64,000 bases of DNA from CAWCAW01 sp963714125 (GTDB lineage Bacteria; Actinomycetota; Acidimicrobiia; Acidimicrobiales; UBA8190), in NCBI GenBank assembly GCA_963714125.1, contig OY970234.1, positions 1,736,001 to 1,800,000 on the forward strand, given 5' to 3'. Position numbers and translations under genes: made by a program. Below the pieces are notes generated by a model. It was given only the letters and a program-made list of their open reading frames with translations, was not told the DNA's origin and ran no database searches. This document shows, piece by piece, positions 7,860 to 16,188 of the stretch. Every line of letters begins with the position of its first letter. Within the stretch, counting starts at the first letter, position 1.

Positions 7860-8985
7860 GGCCGCCCCCACCGGCGACGCTCGAGACCAGCGCGCCGAGT
7901 TGGCGGCGTTGCGCGCCCGGCTGGAGGAGGCCGAGGGATACCTCGGTCTCGAGGCGTTGCGCCAACGGCACACCGAGCTTGAAAAAGAAGTGTCGCAACC
8001 GGATTTGTGGGACGACGCCGAGCGCGCCCGAGTGGTGACCTCGGAGTTCGGACGGGTGGGCGACGACATCGAGGTGCTCGAAGACCTGGGACGGCGGTTG
8101 TCCGACGGCGAGACCTTGTACGAGGCCATGGTCGAGTACGACGACTCGTCGGTGCTGGCCGAGCTCGACACCGCCATCGACGATCTGTCGCGTCGGCTGG
8201 CCGAGCTTGAGCTGCGCTCGTTGTTCACCGGCGAGTACGTCGAAGGCGACGCCATCTGTGAATTGCACGCCGGCGCGGGCGGCACCGACGCCCAGGACTG
8301 GTGCGAGATGCTCCTGCGTATGTACCAGCGTTGGGCGGAGCGACGCGGCTTTCAGGTTGAGCTCGACGAAGCCACCGAGGGTCAGGAAGCGGGCTTGCTG
8401 TCAGCCACCTTCATCGTCAAAGGACGATTCGCCTATGGGTTGTTGTCGGCCGAGCGCGGCGTGCATCGCCTGGTGCGCATCTCGCCGTTCGACGCCGCCC
8501 ATCGTCGTCAGACGAGCTTCGCCTCCTTCGACGTCATCCCGTTCCTCGAGGACGTGGGCGACGAGGTGGTCATCGACGACAAGGACCTGCGCATCGACAC
8601 CTACCGGTCATCAGGGGCGGGCGGCCAGCACGTCAACAAGACCGATTCCGCCGTGCGCCTCACCCACCTGCCCACCGGCATCGTGGTGGCCGTCCAAAAC
8701 GAGCGCAGCCAGCACCAGAACAAGGCCAAGGCCATGCAGATCCTGGGAGCCAAGTTGGTGGCGCGCGAACGGGCCGAGCGTCGGGCCGAGCTCGATTCGC
8801 TGTCGGGACCGCAGTCCGACGTGGCCTGGGGGAATCAGGACCGCTCCTACGTCCTGGCGCCGTACCAGCTGGTCAAGGACCACCGCACCAACCACGAGAC
8901 CGGCAACGTCGAGGCCGTCCTCGACGGGGATCTGGACGCCTTTATGGAAGCAGAGTTACGCCGTCGGCGAGCCGTCGGGTCATGA
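7846..8985 (+). CDS. prfB: Peptide chain release factor 2
   Basis: Class I release factor reading UGA and UAA. The catalytic GGQ is at about residues 259-261 (SSGAGGQHVNKTDSAVRLTH) and the SPF anticodon tripeptide appears in RISPFDAAHRRQTSF, which separates it from RF1. About 379 residues. The start ATG overlaps the end of secA by 14 bases; an alternative, longer reading into secA has no homology. No programmed frameshift site is seen, the whole protein being encoded in one frame, so the autoregulation known from E. coli RF2 is absent. The secA-prfB-ftsE-ftsX order is common in Gram-positive bacteria. Confidence 0.96.
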   Translation: MARPEAAPTGDARDQRAELAALRARLEEAEGYLGLEALRQRHTELEKEVSQPDLWDDAERARVVTSEFGRVGDDIEVLEDLGRRLSDGETLYEAMVEYDDSSVLAELDTAIDDLSRRLAELELRSLFTGEYVEGDAICELHAGAGGTDAQDWCEMLLRMYQRWAERRGFQVELDEATEGQEAGLLSATFIVKGRFAYGLLSAERGVHRLVRISPFDAAHRRQTSFASFDVIPFLEDVGDEVVIDDKDLRIDTYRSSGAGGQHVNKTDSAVRLTHLPTGIVVAVQNERSQHQNKAKAMQILGAKLVARERAERRAELDSLSGPQSDVAWGNQDRSYVLAPYQLVKDHRTNHETGNVEAVLDGDLDAFMEAELRRRRAVGS

Positions 8986-9083
8986 GCTCAGTAGGGCGCG
9001 GCGCACTACGGGCGACCTGCACGTTTGTGTGCGGATCGGCGGGGATGACCGAACGACGGACCGATGGCATCACCGACGGTGAG

Positions 9084-9121
9084 AGAAATTTCTTCTGGAA
9101 TTGGGGTCGGACTGCTAGCCT
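9084..9121 (+). promoter_or_regulatory. ftsEX promoter region with AT palindrome
   Basis: The roughly 200-base gap between prfB and ftsE holds a perfect 10-base palindrome AGAAATTTCT (9084-9093) in otherwise GC-rich DNA and a TAGCCT -10 box at 9116-9121. The palindrome lies where a -35/UP element or an operator would sit. A leader of about 60 bases would follow. Confidence 0.45.
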
Positions 9122-9187
9122 GGCGACAACTTTGAGCGCCCTGCCTGCGTATATGGCGTGGGGCGACCCGCCGAAGACTCGAGTTCG

Positions 9188-9907
9188 ATGATCCGATTCG
9201 AGAACGTCACCAAGACATACAAGGGAAAGACCGTCGCGCTGCGTGACGTGTCGATCGAGATCGACAAGGGGGAGTTCGTCTTCCTCGTCGGTCCATCGGG
9301 CTCAGGCAAGACGACCTGCCTGCGCTTGTTGTTGCGCGACGAAGTGCCTGACGAGGGGCGCATCTGGGTGGCGGGCCGCGAGATCGCCCATCTCAACAGC
9401 TGGCGCGTTCCCTACCTGCGGCGCAATCTCGGCTGCGTCTTTCAGGACTACCAGCTCCTGCCGAACAAGACCGTGTTCGAGAACGTGGCCTTTGCCCTCG
9501 AGGTGATCGGTCGGCCCCGACACGTCATCGCCTCCCAGGTGCCCCAGGTCCTCGACCTGGTGGGACTGACCAAGAAGCGCGACAACCTCCCCGCCGAGTT
9601 GTCGGGAGGCGAGCAGCAACGGGTGGCGGTGGCCCGCGCCTTTGTGAACCGGCCTCTCATCCTGCTCGCCGACGAGCCCACCGGGAACCTCGACCCCGCC
9701 ACCAGCCAGGGGATCATGCGTTTGCTCGACCGCATCAACCGCACCGGCACGACCGTGGTGATCGCCACCCATGACGCCGGCATCGTGGACCAGATGCGCC
9801 GCCGGGTCATCGAACTCGACCACGGGACCTTGGTGCGCGACCAGGAACGTGGTGTCTACGGCTACGGCTATGAGGCTGATGAGCCTCGAGAACGGGTCCG
9901 TCGCTGA
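9188..9907 (+). CDS. ftsE: Cell-division ABC transporter ATPase FtsE
   Basis: ATPase of the FtsEX complex, which sits at the division septum and controls peptidoglycan hydrolases outside the membrane. Walker A GPSGSGKTT is near residue 36, the Q-loop is in FQDYQLL, the signature is LSGGEQQRV and Walker B is LLADEPTGNLD. About 239 residues. I start at ATG 9188 (MIRFENVTKTYKG), the usual FtsE N-terminus, rather than at the in-frame site 10 codons upstream. The C-terminal 25 residues (YGYGYEADEPRERVRR) extend past the compact family core, a common actinobacterial feature. The TGA overlaps the ftsX ATG by one base (TGATG), so the two subunits should be made in step. Confidence 0.95.
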   Translation: MIRFENVTKTYKGKTVALRDVSIEIDKGEFVFLVGPSGSGKTTCLRLLLRDEVPDEGRIWVAGREIAHLNSWRVPYLRRNLGCVFQDYQLLPNKTVFENVAFALEVIGRPRHVIASQVPQVLDLVGLTKKRDNLPAELSGGEQQRVAVARAFVNRPLILLADEPTGNLDPATSQGIMRLLDRINRTGTTVVIATHDAGIVDQMRRRVIELDHGTLVRDQERGVYGYGYEADEPRERVRR

Positions 9908-10788
9908 TGCCTGTCTCGGTCGACTACGTCGCCCGCGAGACCGCTTCCAACCTGTGGCGCAACCGTCTGATGACGGTGGCGGCCGTGTTGACGGTGGCTG
10001 TGTCGCTGTCGCTGGTGGGTACGGCGCTTTTGCTGCGCCAGGGCGTGGCCCACGCCACGGTGAAGTGGCAGCACGGCGTGAACGTGCTCGTGTTCTTGGA
10101 CCCCGCCATCCCCGCCGGCCAGAAGGCGTCCATCAGTACCCAGCTGCACGAGTTGCCCTATGTGCGCACCTGCATCTCTCGGAGCCAGGCCTATGACTTC
10201 AACGAGGCCAAGCACCTTCTGCCCCCCGAAGAAGCTCAGGCGCTGACGCTGCAGACGACGCCGGCGTCTTTGCGCTGCGTGCTCGACAACCCCAATCAGG
10301 CCCAAGCCGTGTACCAGCAGTTCACCGGGCGCCCGGGGGTGGATTCGGTGTCCTATCCAAGCCAAGCCGTGCGCAACATCGAGACGGTGACGCACATCTT
10401 GCAATGGGTCTTTCTGGCCCTGGCCGTGATCCTGTTGTTGTCGGCGTCGGTGCTCATCTTGAACACCATTCGACTCGCCATCTTCGCCCGACGGCGTGAG
10501 GTGTCGGTCATGAAGCTGGTGGGGGCCACCAACTGGTTCATCCGGGTGCCGTTCATGTGTGAAGGCCTGGTCCAAGGCGTCCTGGGCGCGCTGGTGGCCG
10601 GAGCCGTGGTTTTCGCCTTGCACTGGACGCTCGACGATCTGGCATCGGGCAGCCTGACCAGTATCTGGTATCAGATGCGCATGCCCACCAGCGAGGTCGT
10701 GGTGACCAGTTTGGTGGTCGTGGTGGTGGGGTTGGTGGTGGGTACGACGGGATCGTATTTCGCCATCCGCCGTTTCCTCGACGCCTGA
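9907..10788 (+). CDS. ftsX: Cell-division ABC transporter permease FtsX
   Basis: Membrane partner of FtsE. About 293 residues with a cytoplasmic N-terminus, one TM helix at about residues 20-44, an extracellular domain of roughly 120 residues with two cysteines (RTCISRS and LRCVLDN) that could form a disulphide, and three C-terminal TM helices typical of FtsX. The extracellular domain is what recruits peptidoglycan hydrolase partners such as RipC in mycobacteria. In many actinobacteria smpB follows ftsX; here a minus-strand gene follows instead. Confidence 0.94.
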   Translation: MPVSVDYVARETASNLWRNRLMTVAAVLTVAVSLSLVGTALLLRQGVAHATVKWQHGVNVLVFLDPAIPAGQKASISTQLHELPYVRTCISRSQAYDFNEAKHLLPPEEAQALTLQTTPASLRCVLDNPNQAQAVYQQFTGRPGVDSVSYPSQAVRNIETVTHILQWVFLALAVILLLSASVLILNTIRLAIFARRREVSVMKLVGATNWFIRVPFMCEGLVQGVLGALVAGAVVFALHWTLDDLASGSLTSIWYQMRMPTSEVVVTSLVVVVVGLVVGTTGSYFAIRRFLDA

Positions 10789-10795
10789 CCCCGGC

Positions 10796-11539
10796 TCAGC
10801 CCTTGTTGACGCCGTTGGTGCGCACGAAGTCGTTGACGGCGTAGTACGCGTCGATCGACTCCCCGGCGTCACCCCAGAACCCCTCGAGCACGTCGTAGCC
10901 GATGGCGCCCTGGTTGACGTACCAGTTGTTCACGTCGGTGATCTCGAGCTCGCCGCGCCCCGATGGTTCCAAGGTTCCGATAGCCCGAAAGACATCAGGG
11001 TCGTAGCAGTAGATGCCCGTCACCGCGTAGTTGCTGGGCGGATTCTCGGGCTTCTCCACGATGCGCACGATGCGGCCGTCGGCGTCGAACTCGGGCACGC
11101 CCAGATTGCGCAGATGCTGCGGATCGCTCTCCTTGCTGAGAACGATGCGCGCCCCGCTGACTTGTTCGGCGAAGCGCTGCACCGTCGTGCGAAACGACGT
11201 TTCCACGATGTTGTCGGCCAGCATGACGAGAACCGAGTCATCGGAACAGAACTTCTCGGCCAGCCCGAGGGCTTCGGCGATGCCACCGGGGCGGTCCTGG
11301 TATCCGTAGGAGAGACGTTCGATGCCGTGTTCGTGCCCGCTACCCAACAGGCGGAGGAATTCCCCAGCGTGGGTGCCCCCGGTGACCAGCATCATCTCGT
11401 TGATGCCGGCCATGACCAATGCCTCGATGGCATAGCTGATCATGGGTCTGTCGTAGATGGGCAGAAGGTGTTTGTTGGTGATCCTTGTCAAGGGGTGCAG
11501 ACGCGTACCGCTGCCCCCGGCCAGGATCACCCCCTTCAT
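10796..11539 (-). CDS. Sugar-1-phosphate nucleotidyltransferase (RmlA-like)
   Basis: Transfers an NMP from an NTP, typically dTTP, to a sugar 1-phosphate. The N-terminus MKGVILAGGSGTRLHPLT is the classic nucleotide-binding motif, and KPENPPSNYAVTGIYCYDP and SGRGELEITDVNNWY are RmlA-type. About 247 residues, shorter than most RmlA proteins because the C-terminal regulatory helices are absent, so the true sugar is uncertain. The start ATG lies inside the stop of the upstream hydrolase (ATGA), giving translational coupling, and a minus-strand TAGGCT box (11552-11547) 7 bases before the ATG suggests it also has its own leaderless promoter. Other rml genes are not in the window. Confidence 0.85.
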   Translation of the reverse strand: MKGVILAGGSGTRLHPLTRITNKHLLPIYDRPMISYAIEALVMAGINEMMLVTGGTHAGEFLRLLGSGHEHGIERLSYGYQDRPGGIAEALGLAEKFCSDDSVLVMLADNIVETSFRTTVQRFAEQVSGARIVLSKESDPQHLRNLGVPEFDADGRIVRIVEKPENPPSNYAVTGIYCYDPDVFRAIGTLEPSGRGELEITDVNNWYVNQGAIGYDVLEGFWGDAGESIDAYYAVNDFVRTNGVNKG

Positions 11540-12387
11540 GGCGCAGAGCCTAGGCCGGTCGCGGCCCACTGCTCGACGACGGCGTCGGCTAGCGCGGGCC
11601 AGGCAACGTGGGCCCAGGGACCGAAGTCGCCATCGCACAGTGCCGCGCCGGCCAGCCCGGCGACAGGATCGACCCACAAGAAGCTTCCCGAGCGACCGAA
11701 ATGACCGAACGTCGACGGCGCATTACGGGACCCGGTCCAGTGCGGCACCTTGGCATCTTTGAGCTCGAAGCCGAGACCCCAGTCACAGGGGTCGAAGCGT
11801 CCGAAGCCGGGCAGCACGCCGGCCAACCCGGCGAAGGCCACCGTGGTGGCGTCGGTCATGGTGGTGGGGGCGAGCAGTCTGGGGACGAGGAGTTCACCGG
11901 CCAGCGCCAATAGATCAGCCAGCGAACCGGTGGCGCCCGACGCCGGTGAGGACGCCGGCGCAATGGCCGTTGCGCTCATGGCCAGCGGATCGATCACGGC
12001 GCCGGCCAGGTAGTCGGCGAAGTCCATATCGGCGCGCCGGGCCAGAACCTCGGCCAGGACCTCATAGCCCGAGTTGGAGTAGATGCGCCGCGTGCCGGGC
12101 GGGGCAAGTGCTTCCCGGGCCTGTGGCGATAGTCCTGACGCGTGGGCCAAAAGGTGGCGCACCGTTGATCCGGGTGGCCCCGCCGCGTCATCGAGGCCCA
12201 AGGTTTGCTCCTCGCTGGCCACGAGCACGGACATGGCCACGAGGAGCTTGGTCACCGACGCCCACGCGAAGACCTTCCCGCTATTGCCGACGACGTCGAC
12301 GATCAGTGCCTCGTGTCCTTGTCGGCGCACCACCCCGGCCGCCGCGTCGGGCACCGGCCAGCCGGCTACGAGATCGAGGGCTCTCAC
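11536..12387 (-). CDS. Serine hydrolase, class C beta-lactamase/esterase family
   Basis: About 283 residues. The family fold uses an acylated serine in SxxK: here SVTKLLVAMSVLV gives Ser-x-x-Lys near the N-terminus, YSNSGYE supplies the Tyr-x-Asn motif, and HFGRSGSFLWVDP is the third (HxG-like) motif. Members include D,D-peptidases, esterases and beta-lactamases; no signal peptide is visible, so a cytosolic esterase-like role is as likely as a cell-wall role. I start at GTG 12387 (VRALDLVAGWPVP), because the longer reading upstream is arginine/proline-rich and lacks homology. ATGA overlap with the nucleotidyltransferase. Confidence 0.75.
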   Translation of the reverse strand: MRALDLVAGWPVPDAAAGVVRRQGHEALIVDVVGNSGKVFAWASVTKLLVAMSVLVASEEQTLGLDDAAGPPGSTVRHLLAHASGLSPQAREALAPPGTRRIYSNSGYEVLAEVLARRADMDFADYLAGAVIDPLAMSATAIAPASSPASGATGSLADLLALAGELLVPRLLAPTTMTDATTVAFAGLAGVLPGFGRFDPCDWGLGFELKDAKVPHWTGSRNAPSTFGHFGRSGSFLWVDPVAGLAGAALCDGDFGPWAHVAWPALADAVVEQWAATGLGSAP

Positions 12388-12448
12388 CGTCTTCTTCTGG
12401 GCCGGCTGACGTGGAGCGTGGGGTGTGGAGTAGTGCGGGGCGCGTCGA

Positions 12449-14110
12449 TCAGGACGCCGCGGGGGAGGACGCCGGAGACGTCGTGGGAGACGTCGCGGGA
12501 GACGTCGTCGCCCACTGCGCCATGTCGGCGCGATGACGGGCGTAGTCGACCTTGCCTGAGGGCGAACGTCCGATGGTGTCGACGAATCGCACCCGCTTAG
12601 GTGACTTGTAGGCGGCCAGTTGGGCGCGCACATGGGCCTGCAACTCCGCCTCGGTGACCTGGGCGCCCGGGCGCAGCTCGACGGCGGCGGAGACCACCTC
12701 GCCGAAGCGATCGTCGGCGAGGCCGACGGCCACGGCGTCGCGCACGGCCGGGTGGGTCTTGAGCACTTCTTCGACCTCTTCGGGGAAAACCTTTTCTCCG
12801 CCGGTGTTGATGACTACCGAACCTCGTCCCAGCAACTGGATGGAGCCATCGCTCTCCACCGTGGCGTAGTCGCCGGGAATCGAATAGCGCGTCCCGTCGA
12901 TGACCTTGAAGGTGGCCGCCGACTTGGCAGTGTCCTTGTAGTAGCCGAGCGGGTTGCGTCCGCCCAGCGCCAGCACGCCCACGTCGCCCGAGCCTGCCGT
13001 CACGTCCTTGCCGCTATCGGGATCGATGACTTTGACGTCGGGACCGAGCGCAAAGTGGGCGGTGTGCTCGGCGGAACTGCCCGTGGACACCGATGACCCC
13101 ATGCCGATGGCCTCGGAAGAGGAGTAGGCGTCGATCAACATCATCGACGGCTTGTGGTCGAGCAGGGCGCGTTTGGTGGGCTCGCTCCACATCACCCCCG
13201 AGGAGATGATGGCGAGCAGCGTGGAGAGGCGAAAGCGGCCCGGGTTCTCGTCGAGCGCGCTCAAGATGGGTTTGGCGAACGAATCTCCCACGATCACCAC
13301 CACGTTCACGTTCTCGCGGTCCACGGTGTCGAGCAGGGCGACGGGATCGAAGCGCGATCCGGGCATGGTGACCACACTGCCCCCGATCCCCAGTATCCCC
13401 ATGGCCGTAAAGGCACCCGTGCCGTGCATGAGGGGGCAGGCGGGGAGCAACACCGGGCCCGCCCCCACGATGGTCTTGCGCAGACCCGCGAGTCCGCCGT
13501 CCTCGGGCACCTTGATGAGGTTGCCGGCGTTGAGGCGGCAGAACAGATCGTCCTGGCGCCACATGACGCCCTTGGGCATGCCCGTGGTGCCACCGGTGTA
13601 CAAAAGGTAGAGGTCGTCCCCGCTGCGTTGCCACGGCGGCGTGTAGCGCTCGGGATGGCGGTTGGTGATGTCCTCATACGGGGTGGCCCACGGCGGGCAC
13701 GGACCTGATTCGTCGTCGACCCACAGCCACAGCTGGATCCCGGGGACCCTCGAGCGCAGGGACTCGATCACGGGGCTGAACACCCCATGGAAGATGACGG
13801 CGACGGCATCAGCGTTGTTCCACAGATAGACAAGCTCGTCCGCCGCATAGCGGTAGTTGGTGTTCACCGGCACCAGCCCGGCCTTCAAGATGCCGAACGT
13901 CGACTCCATGTACTGCGGACAGTTGTAGAGGTAGTGAGCGACTTTGTCCTGGTGCGTGAATCCGGCCTCGACGAGGGTGGCCGCCACTGAGTTGGCGCGC
14001 CCCTCTAGCTCGGACCAGGTGACCTGCCGTGGCCCGTGCACGAGCGCCGGCGCCTTGGGAATGGTCTCGGCCACACACTCCCAGACATCAGCGAAGTTCC
14101 AGTTCGTCAC
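12449..14110 (-). CDS. Acyl-CoA synthetase (AMP-forming)
   Basis: Activates a carboxylic acid to acyl-AMP and then to acyl-CoA. ANL-family motifs: P-loop YTGGTTGMPKGVMW, the adenine-binding YSSSEAIGMG, GDYATVESDGSIQLLGRGS (A8 hinge) and the catalytic Lys in RSPSGKVDYARH. About 553 residues. The C-terminal tail (TSPATSPTTSPASSPAAS) is coded by a 12-base tandem repeat at 12474-12509 and is not part of the family fold. The start is GTG 14110, 6 bases after a TAGGCT box. The divergent neighbour is an acyl-CoA dehydrogenase, so the pair likely serves fatty-acid or sterol side-chain breakdown. Confidence 0.92.
   Translation of the reverse strand: MTNWNFADVWECVAETIPKAPALVHGPRQVTWSELEGRANSVAATLVEAGFTHQDKVAHYLYNCPQYMESTFGILKAGLVPVNTNYRYAADELVYLWNNADAVAVIFHGVFSPVIESLRSRVPGIQLWLWVDDESGPCPPWATPYEDITNRHPERYTPPWQRSGDDLYLLYTGGTTGMPKGVMWRQDDLFCRLNAGNLIKVPEDGGLAGLRKTIVGAGPVLLPACPLMHGTGAFTAMGILGIGGSVVTMPGSRFDPVALLDTVDRENVNVVVIVGDSFAKPILSALDENPGRFRLSTLLAIISSGVMWSEPTKRALLDHKPSMMLIDAYSSSEAIGMGSSVSTGSSAEHTAHFALGPDVKVIDPDSGKDVTAGSGDVGVLALGGRNPLGYYKDTAKSAATFKVIDGTRYSIPGDYATVESDGSIQLLGRGSVVINTGGEKVFPEEVEEVLKTHPAVRDAVAVGLADDRFGEVVSAAVELRPGAQVTEAELQAHVRAQLAAYKSPKRVRFVDTIGRSPSGKVDYARHRADMAQWATTSPATSPTTSPASSPAAS
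12474..12509 (-). repeat. 12-base tandem repeat at the synthetase 3' end
   Basis: Three copies of GGAGACGTCGYG (plus strand), with small changes in the last bases. It encodes the Ser/Pro/Thr/Ala tail of the acyl-CoA synthetase on the minus strand. Confidence 0.8.
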
Positions 14111-14116
14111 GGCCTC

Positions 14117-14126
14117 AGCCTACGCT
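14117..14126. promoter_or_regulatory. Back-to-back -10 boxes sharing a TA
   Basis: AGCCTACGCT reads TAGGCT on the minus strand (14122-14117, 6 bases before the synthetase GTG) and TACGCT on the plus strand (14121-14126, 7 bases before the dehydrogenase GTG). The two hexamers overlap by the TA at 14121-14122, so two RNA polymerases could not initiate at once. Confidence 0.55.
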
Positions 14127-14133
14127 GCGCGTT

Positions 14134-15321
14134 GTGGACCTCGCCCTGCCTGGTAGCGAGCATGCCGCTCGTCGCCGAGTGCGACAGTGGTTGGAGGATC
14201 ACCCGCGTCCAAGCCCGCGTCAGCTGGCCGAATCGGGCTATGTGGCACCGCACTGGCCGGTGCCGTGGGGCCTGGGCGCCGATGCCGTCAGCCAGCTCGT
14301 CATCGACGACGAACTGCGTAGCGCTGGTGTGCGCCGACCGCAGAACCAGATCGGCATCGGCTGGGCCGGTCCCACGCTCATCCACGCCGGCACCGAAGAA
14401 CAAAAGCAGCGCCACCTCCTGCCGCTGCTGGCCGCCGAGGAGATCTGGTGTCAACTGTTCTCCGAGCCTGGGGCCGGCTCGGACTTGGCCGGTTTGTCCA
14501 CTCGGGCGGTGGCCGATGGCGACCAGTGGGTGGTGTCGGGTCAGAAGGTGTGGACCACCTTCGCGCACGAGGCGGCTTTCGGGATCCTGCTGGCGCGCAC
14601 TGACCCCGATGCTCCCAAGCATCAGGGCATCACGTATTTCATCTGTCCCATGGACGCTCCCGGTATCGACATCAGACCCATCGTCGACATGACCGGCGAC
14701 CACAGCTTCAACGAAGTGTTCTTCGACGACGTGCGATTGCCGGCGGCCAACGTGGTGGGGGAGGTGAACCGCGGGTGGTCTTTGGCCAAGGTCACCCTCG
14801 GCAACGAACGGGTGTCGTTGTCGGGCGAGGGGGCGTTGTGGGGGGCTGGGCCCACCGCGGCGGATCTTGTCGATCTCGTGCGCGCCACCGGCGGCACCAC
14901 CGATCCCATGACCCGTCAGCGTCTGGCCCGCCTGTGGGCCGAAGGTGAGGTGCTGCGCTTGATCCGGTTGCGCACGGTCAGCGCCGTGGTGTCGGGGCGC
15001 GAGCCCGGTCCCGAGGCGTCGGTGCGCAAGGCCCTCGCCGACGAGCACGGCCAGCACGTCATGGAACTGGCTAAGTCATTGGCACAGGCGCACGGCATGC
15101 TCGCCGACGCCGGCCCCCGTGAGGCGTTGGCCACGCAGACGAGCCCGTCCCCACACCCGGGTACCCCGCGCCACGGGGCGGCGTGGCCGTCGCTCATGTG
15201 GGCCAAGGGCTATCTGTTTTCGAGGGCGCTCACCATCGGCGGCGGCACGTCCGAGGTGCAACGCAACATCATCGCCGAGCGCGTGCTCGGCCTCCCGCAC
15301 GACATCGATCTGAGCGTCTAG
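14134..15321 (+). CDS. Acyl-CoA dehydrogenase
   Basis: FAD-dependent alpha,beta-dehydrogenation of an acyl-CoA. Family marks: WCQLFSEPGAGSDLAGL (FAD/substrate contact), QKVWTTFAHEA, and the C-terminal GGGTSEVQRNIIAERVLGLP. About 395 residues. The start GTG 14134 follows a TACGCT box by 7 bases; the N-terminus would be VDLALPGSEHAARRRVRQWLE. It lacks the classical Glu in an LYR context that I can point to, so substrate chain length is open. It is divergent from an acyl-CoA synthetase, and its TAG stop overlaps the TAG of the convergent hydrolase (CTAG). Confidence 0.9.
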   Translation: MDLALPGSEHAARRRVRQWLEDHPRPSPRQLAESGYVAPHWPVPWGLGADAVSQLVIDDELRSAGVRRPQNQIGIGWAGPTLIHAGTEEQKQRHLLPLLAAEEIWCQLFSEPGAGSDLAGLSTRAVADGDQWVVSGQKVWTTFAHEAAFGILLARTDPDAPKHQGITYFICPMDAPGIDIRPIVDMTGDHSFNEVFFDDVRLPAANVVGEVNRGWSLAKVTLGNERVSLSGEGALWGAGPTAADLVDLVRATGGTTDPMTRQRLARLWAEGEVLRLIRLRTVSAVVSGREPGPEASVRKALADEHGQHVMELAKSLAQAHGMLADAGPREALATQTSPSPHPGTPRHGAAWPSLMWAKGYLFSRALTIGGGTSEVQRNIIAERVLGLPHDIDLSV

Positions 15322-16095
15322 CGCGGCGCCTCCACGGCCCGCTGCACGGCGATGCGCACGAAGGCGGCAAAGGCGTCGGGATGGGTCAGATGGGCGCCGT
15401 GGGTGGCGCCGGCGATCTCCACGATCTCGGCGGGGGGGAGCACCCGGGCCAGCTCTTCGACGGCTTGGCGGTGGTGCGGCAACGACAGTTCGCCCCGTCC
15501 GAGCACCGTCGGCACCGACAGACGGGCGAGGTCCAGCGGTGAGACGTCACCGCGTATGGCGAGCAATTCGGCGATGAGCGCCGGCCCGTCGGCGCGCCGG
15601 TCTTGGCGAGCCTGCTCCGATAGCCGATCCCAGGCCCTGTCGCCGGCCACGCGGCGGAAGAACGACTCGGCGAAGGTGTCGGGGTCCTCGCTGAAACCAG
15701 CTCGCCTGCGGGTCGGCCACCACGACGTCCATGGCATGGGCGGTTCGTAGGCGCCCACCGACCACACCGTCGTGGGGTCCTCGATGGCCGCACCCAAAGC
15801 CACGTCGCCCCCGTAGGAGTGTCCGATCACCACAGCCGGGCCATCTCCCACCACCGCCAGAAGGTCGCCCACGTGGTCATCGAGGGACGTGGCCAGCGGG
15901 GCCATATCCCGGGAATGGTGATATCCCCGGCGGTCGTAGGTGACGACCTCGAGATCGGTGAGACGCCGAATCACCCGGGTGAACGATGCACCGCGATCGA
16001 GCGAACCGTGGGCCAGTACAACCTTGGGGGTGTCGTCGCGGCCACCCGAGTTCGGGGGGTGGACGACCACCGACAAGCCCCGAGGCAGCGCGCGC
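15318..16095 (-). CDS. Alpha/beta hydrolase
   Basis: About 258 residues with the nucleophile elbow VIGHSYGGDVALG, an oxyanion region in LAHGSLDRGASF, and a C-terminal GATHGAHLTHPDAFAAF that supplies the catalytic His. Substrate unknown. I choose ATG 16095 (MRALPRGLSVVVHPPNSGG); a start at 16148 (MSGPVGGEQ) would overlap the kgd promoter less cleanly and adds residues without visible homology. It is divergent from kgd and convergent with the acyl-CoA dehydrogenase, the two stops sharing CTAG. Confidence 0.8.
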
Positions 16096-16174
16096 ATGGC
16101 CGTCAGCCTGACAGTGCAACGTTGCTCGCCGCCAACGGGCCCGCTCATAGCCCGAAGGCCGCATGACACCCCGG

Positions 16175-16180
16175 TAGGAT
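16175..16180 (+). promoter_or_regulatory. -10 box of leaderless kgd
   Basis: TAGGAT ends 8 bases before the ATG at 16189 and fixes that ATG as the start. No Shine-Dalgarno is present. Confidence 0.5.
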
Positions 16181-16188
16181 CGACAGCA

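Noticed and set aside
7846..8100. Programmed frameshift in prfB
   Set aside because: The protein is encoded in one frame; no in-frame TGA or CTTTGA-like slip site is visible.
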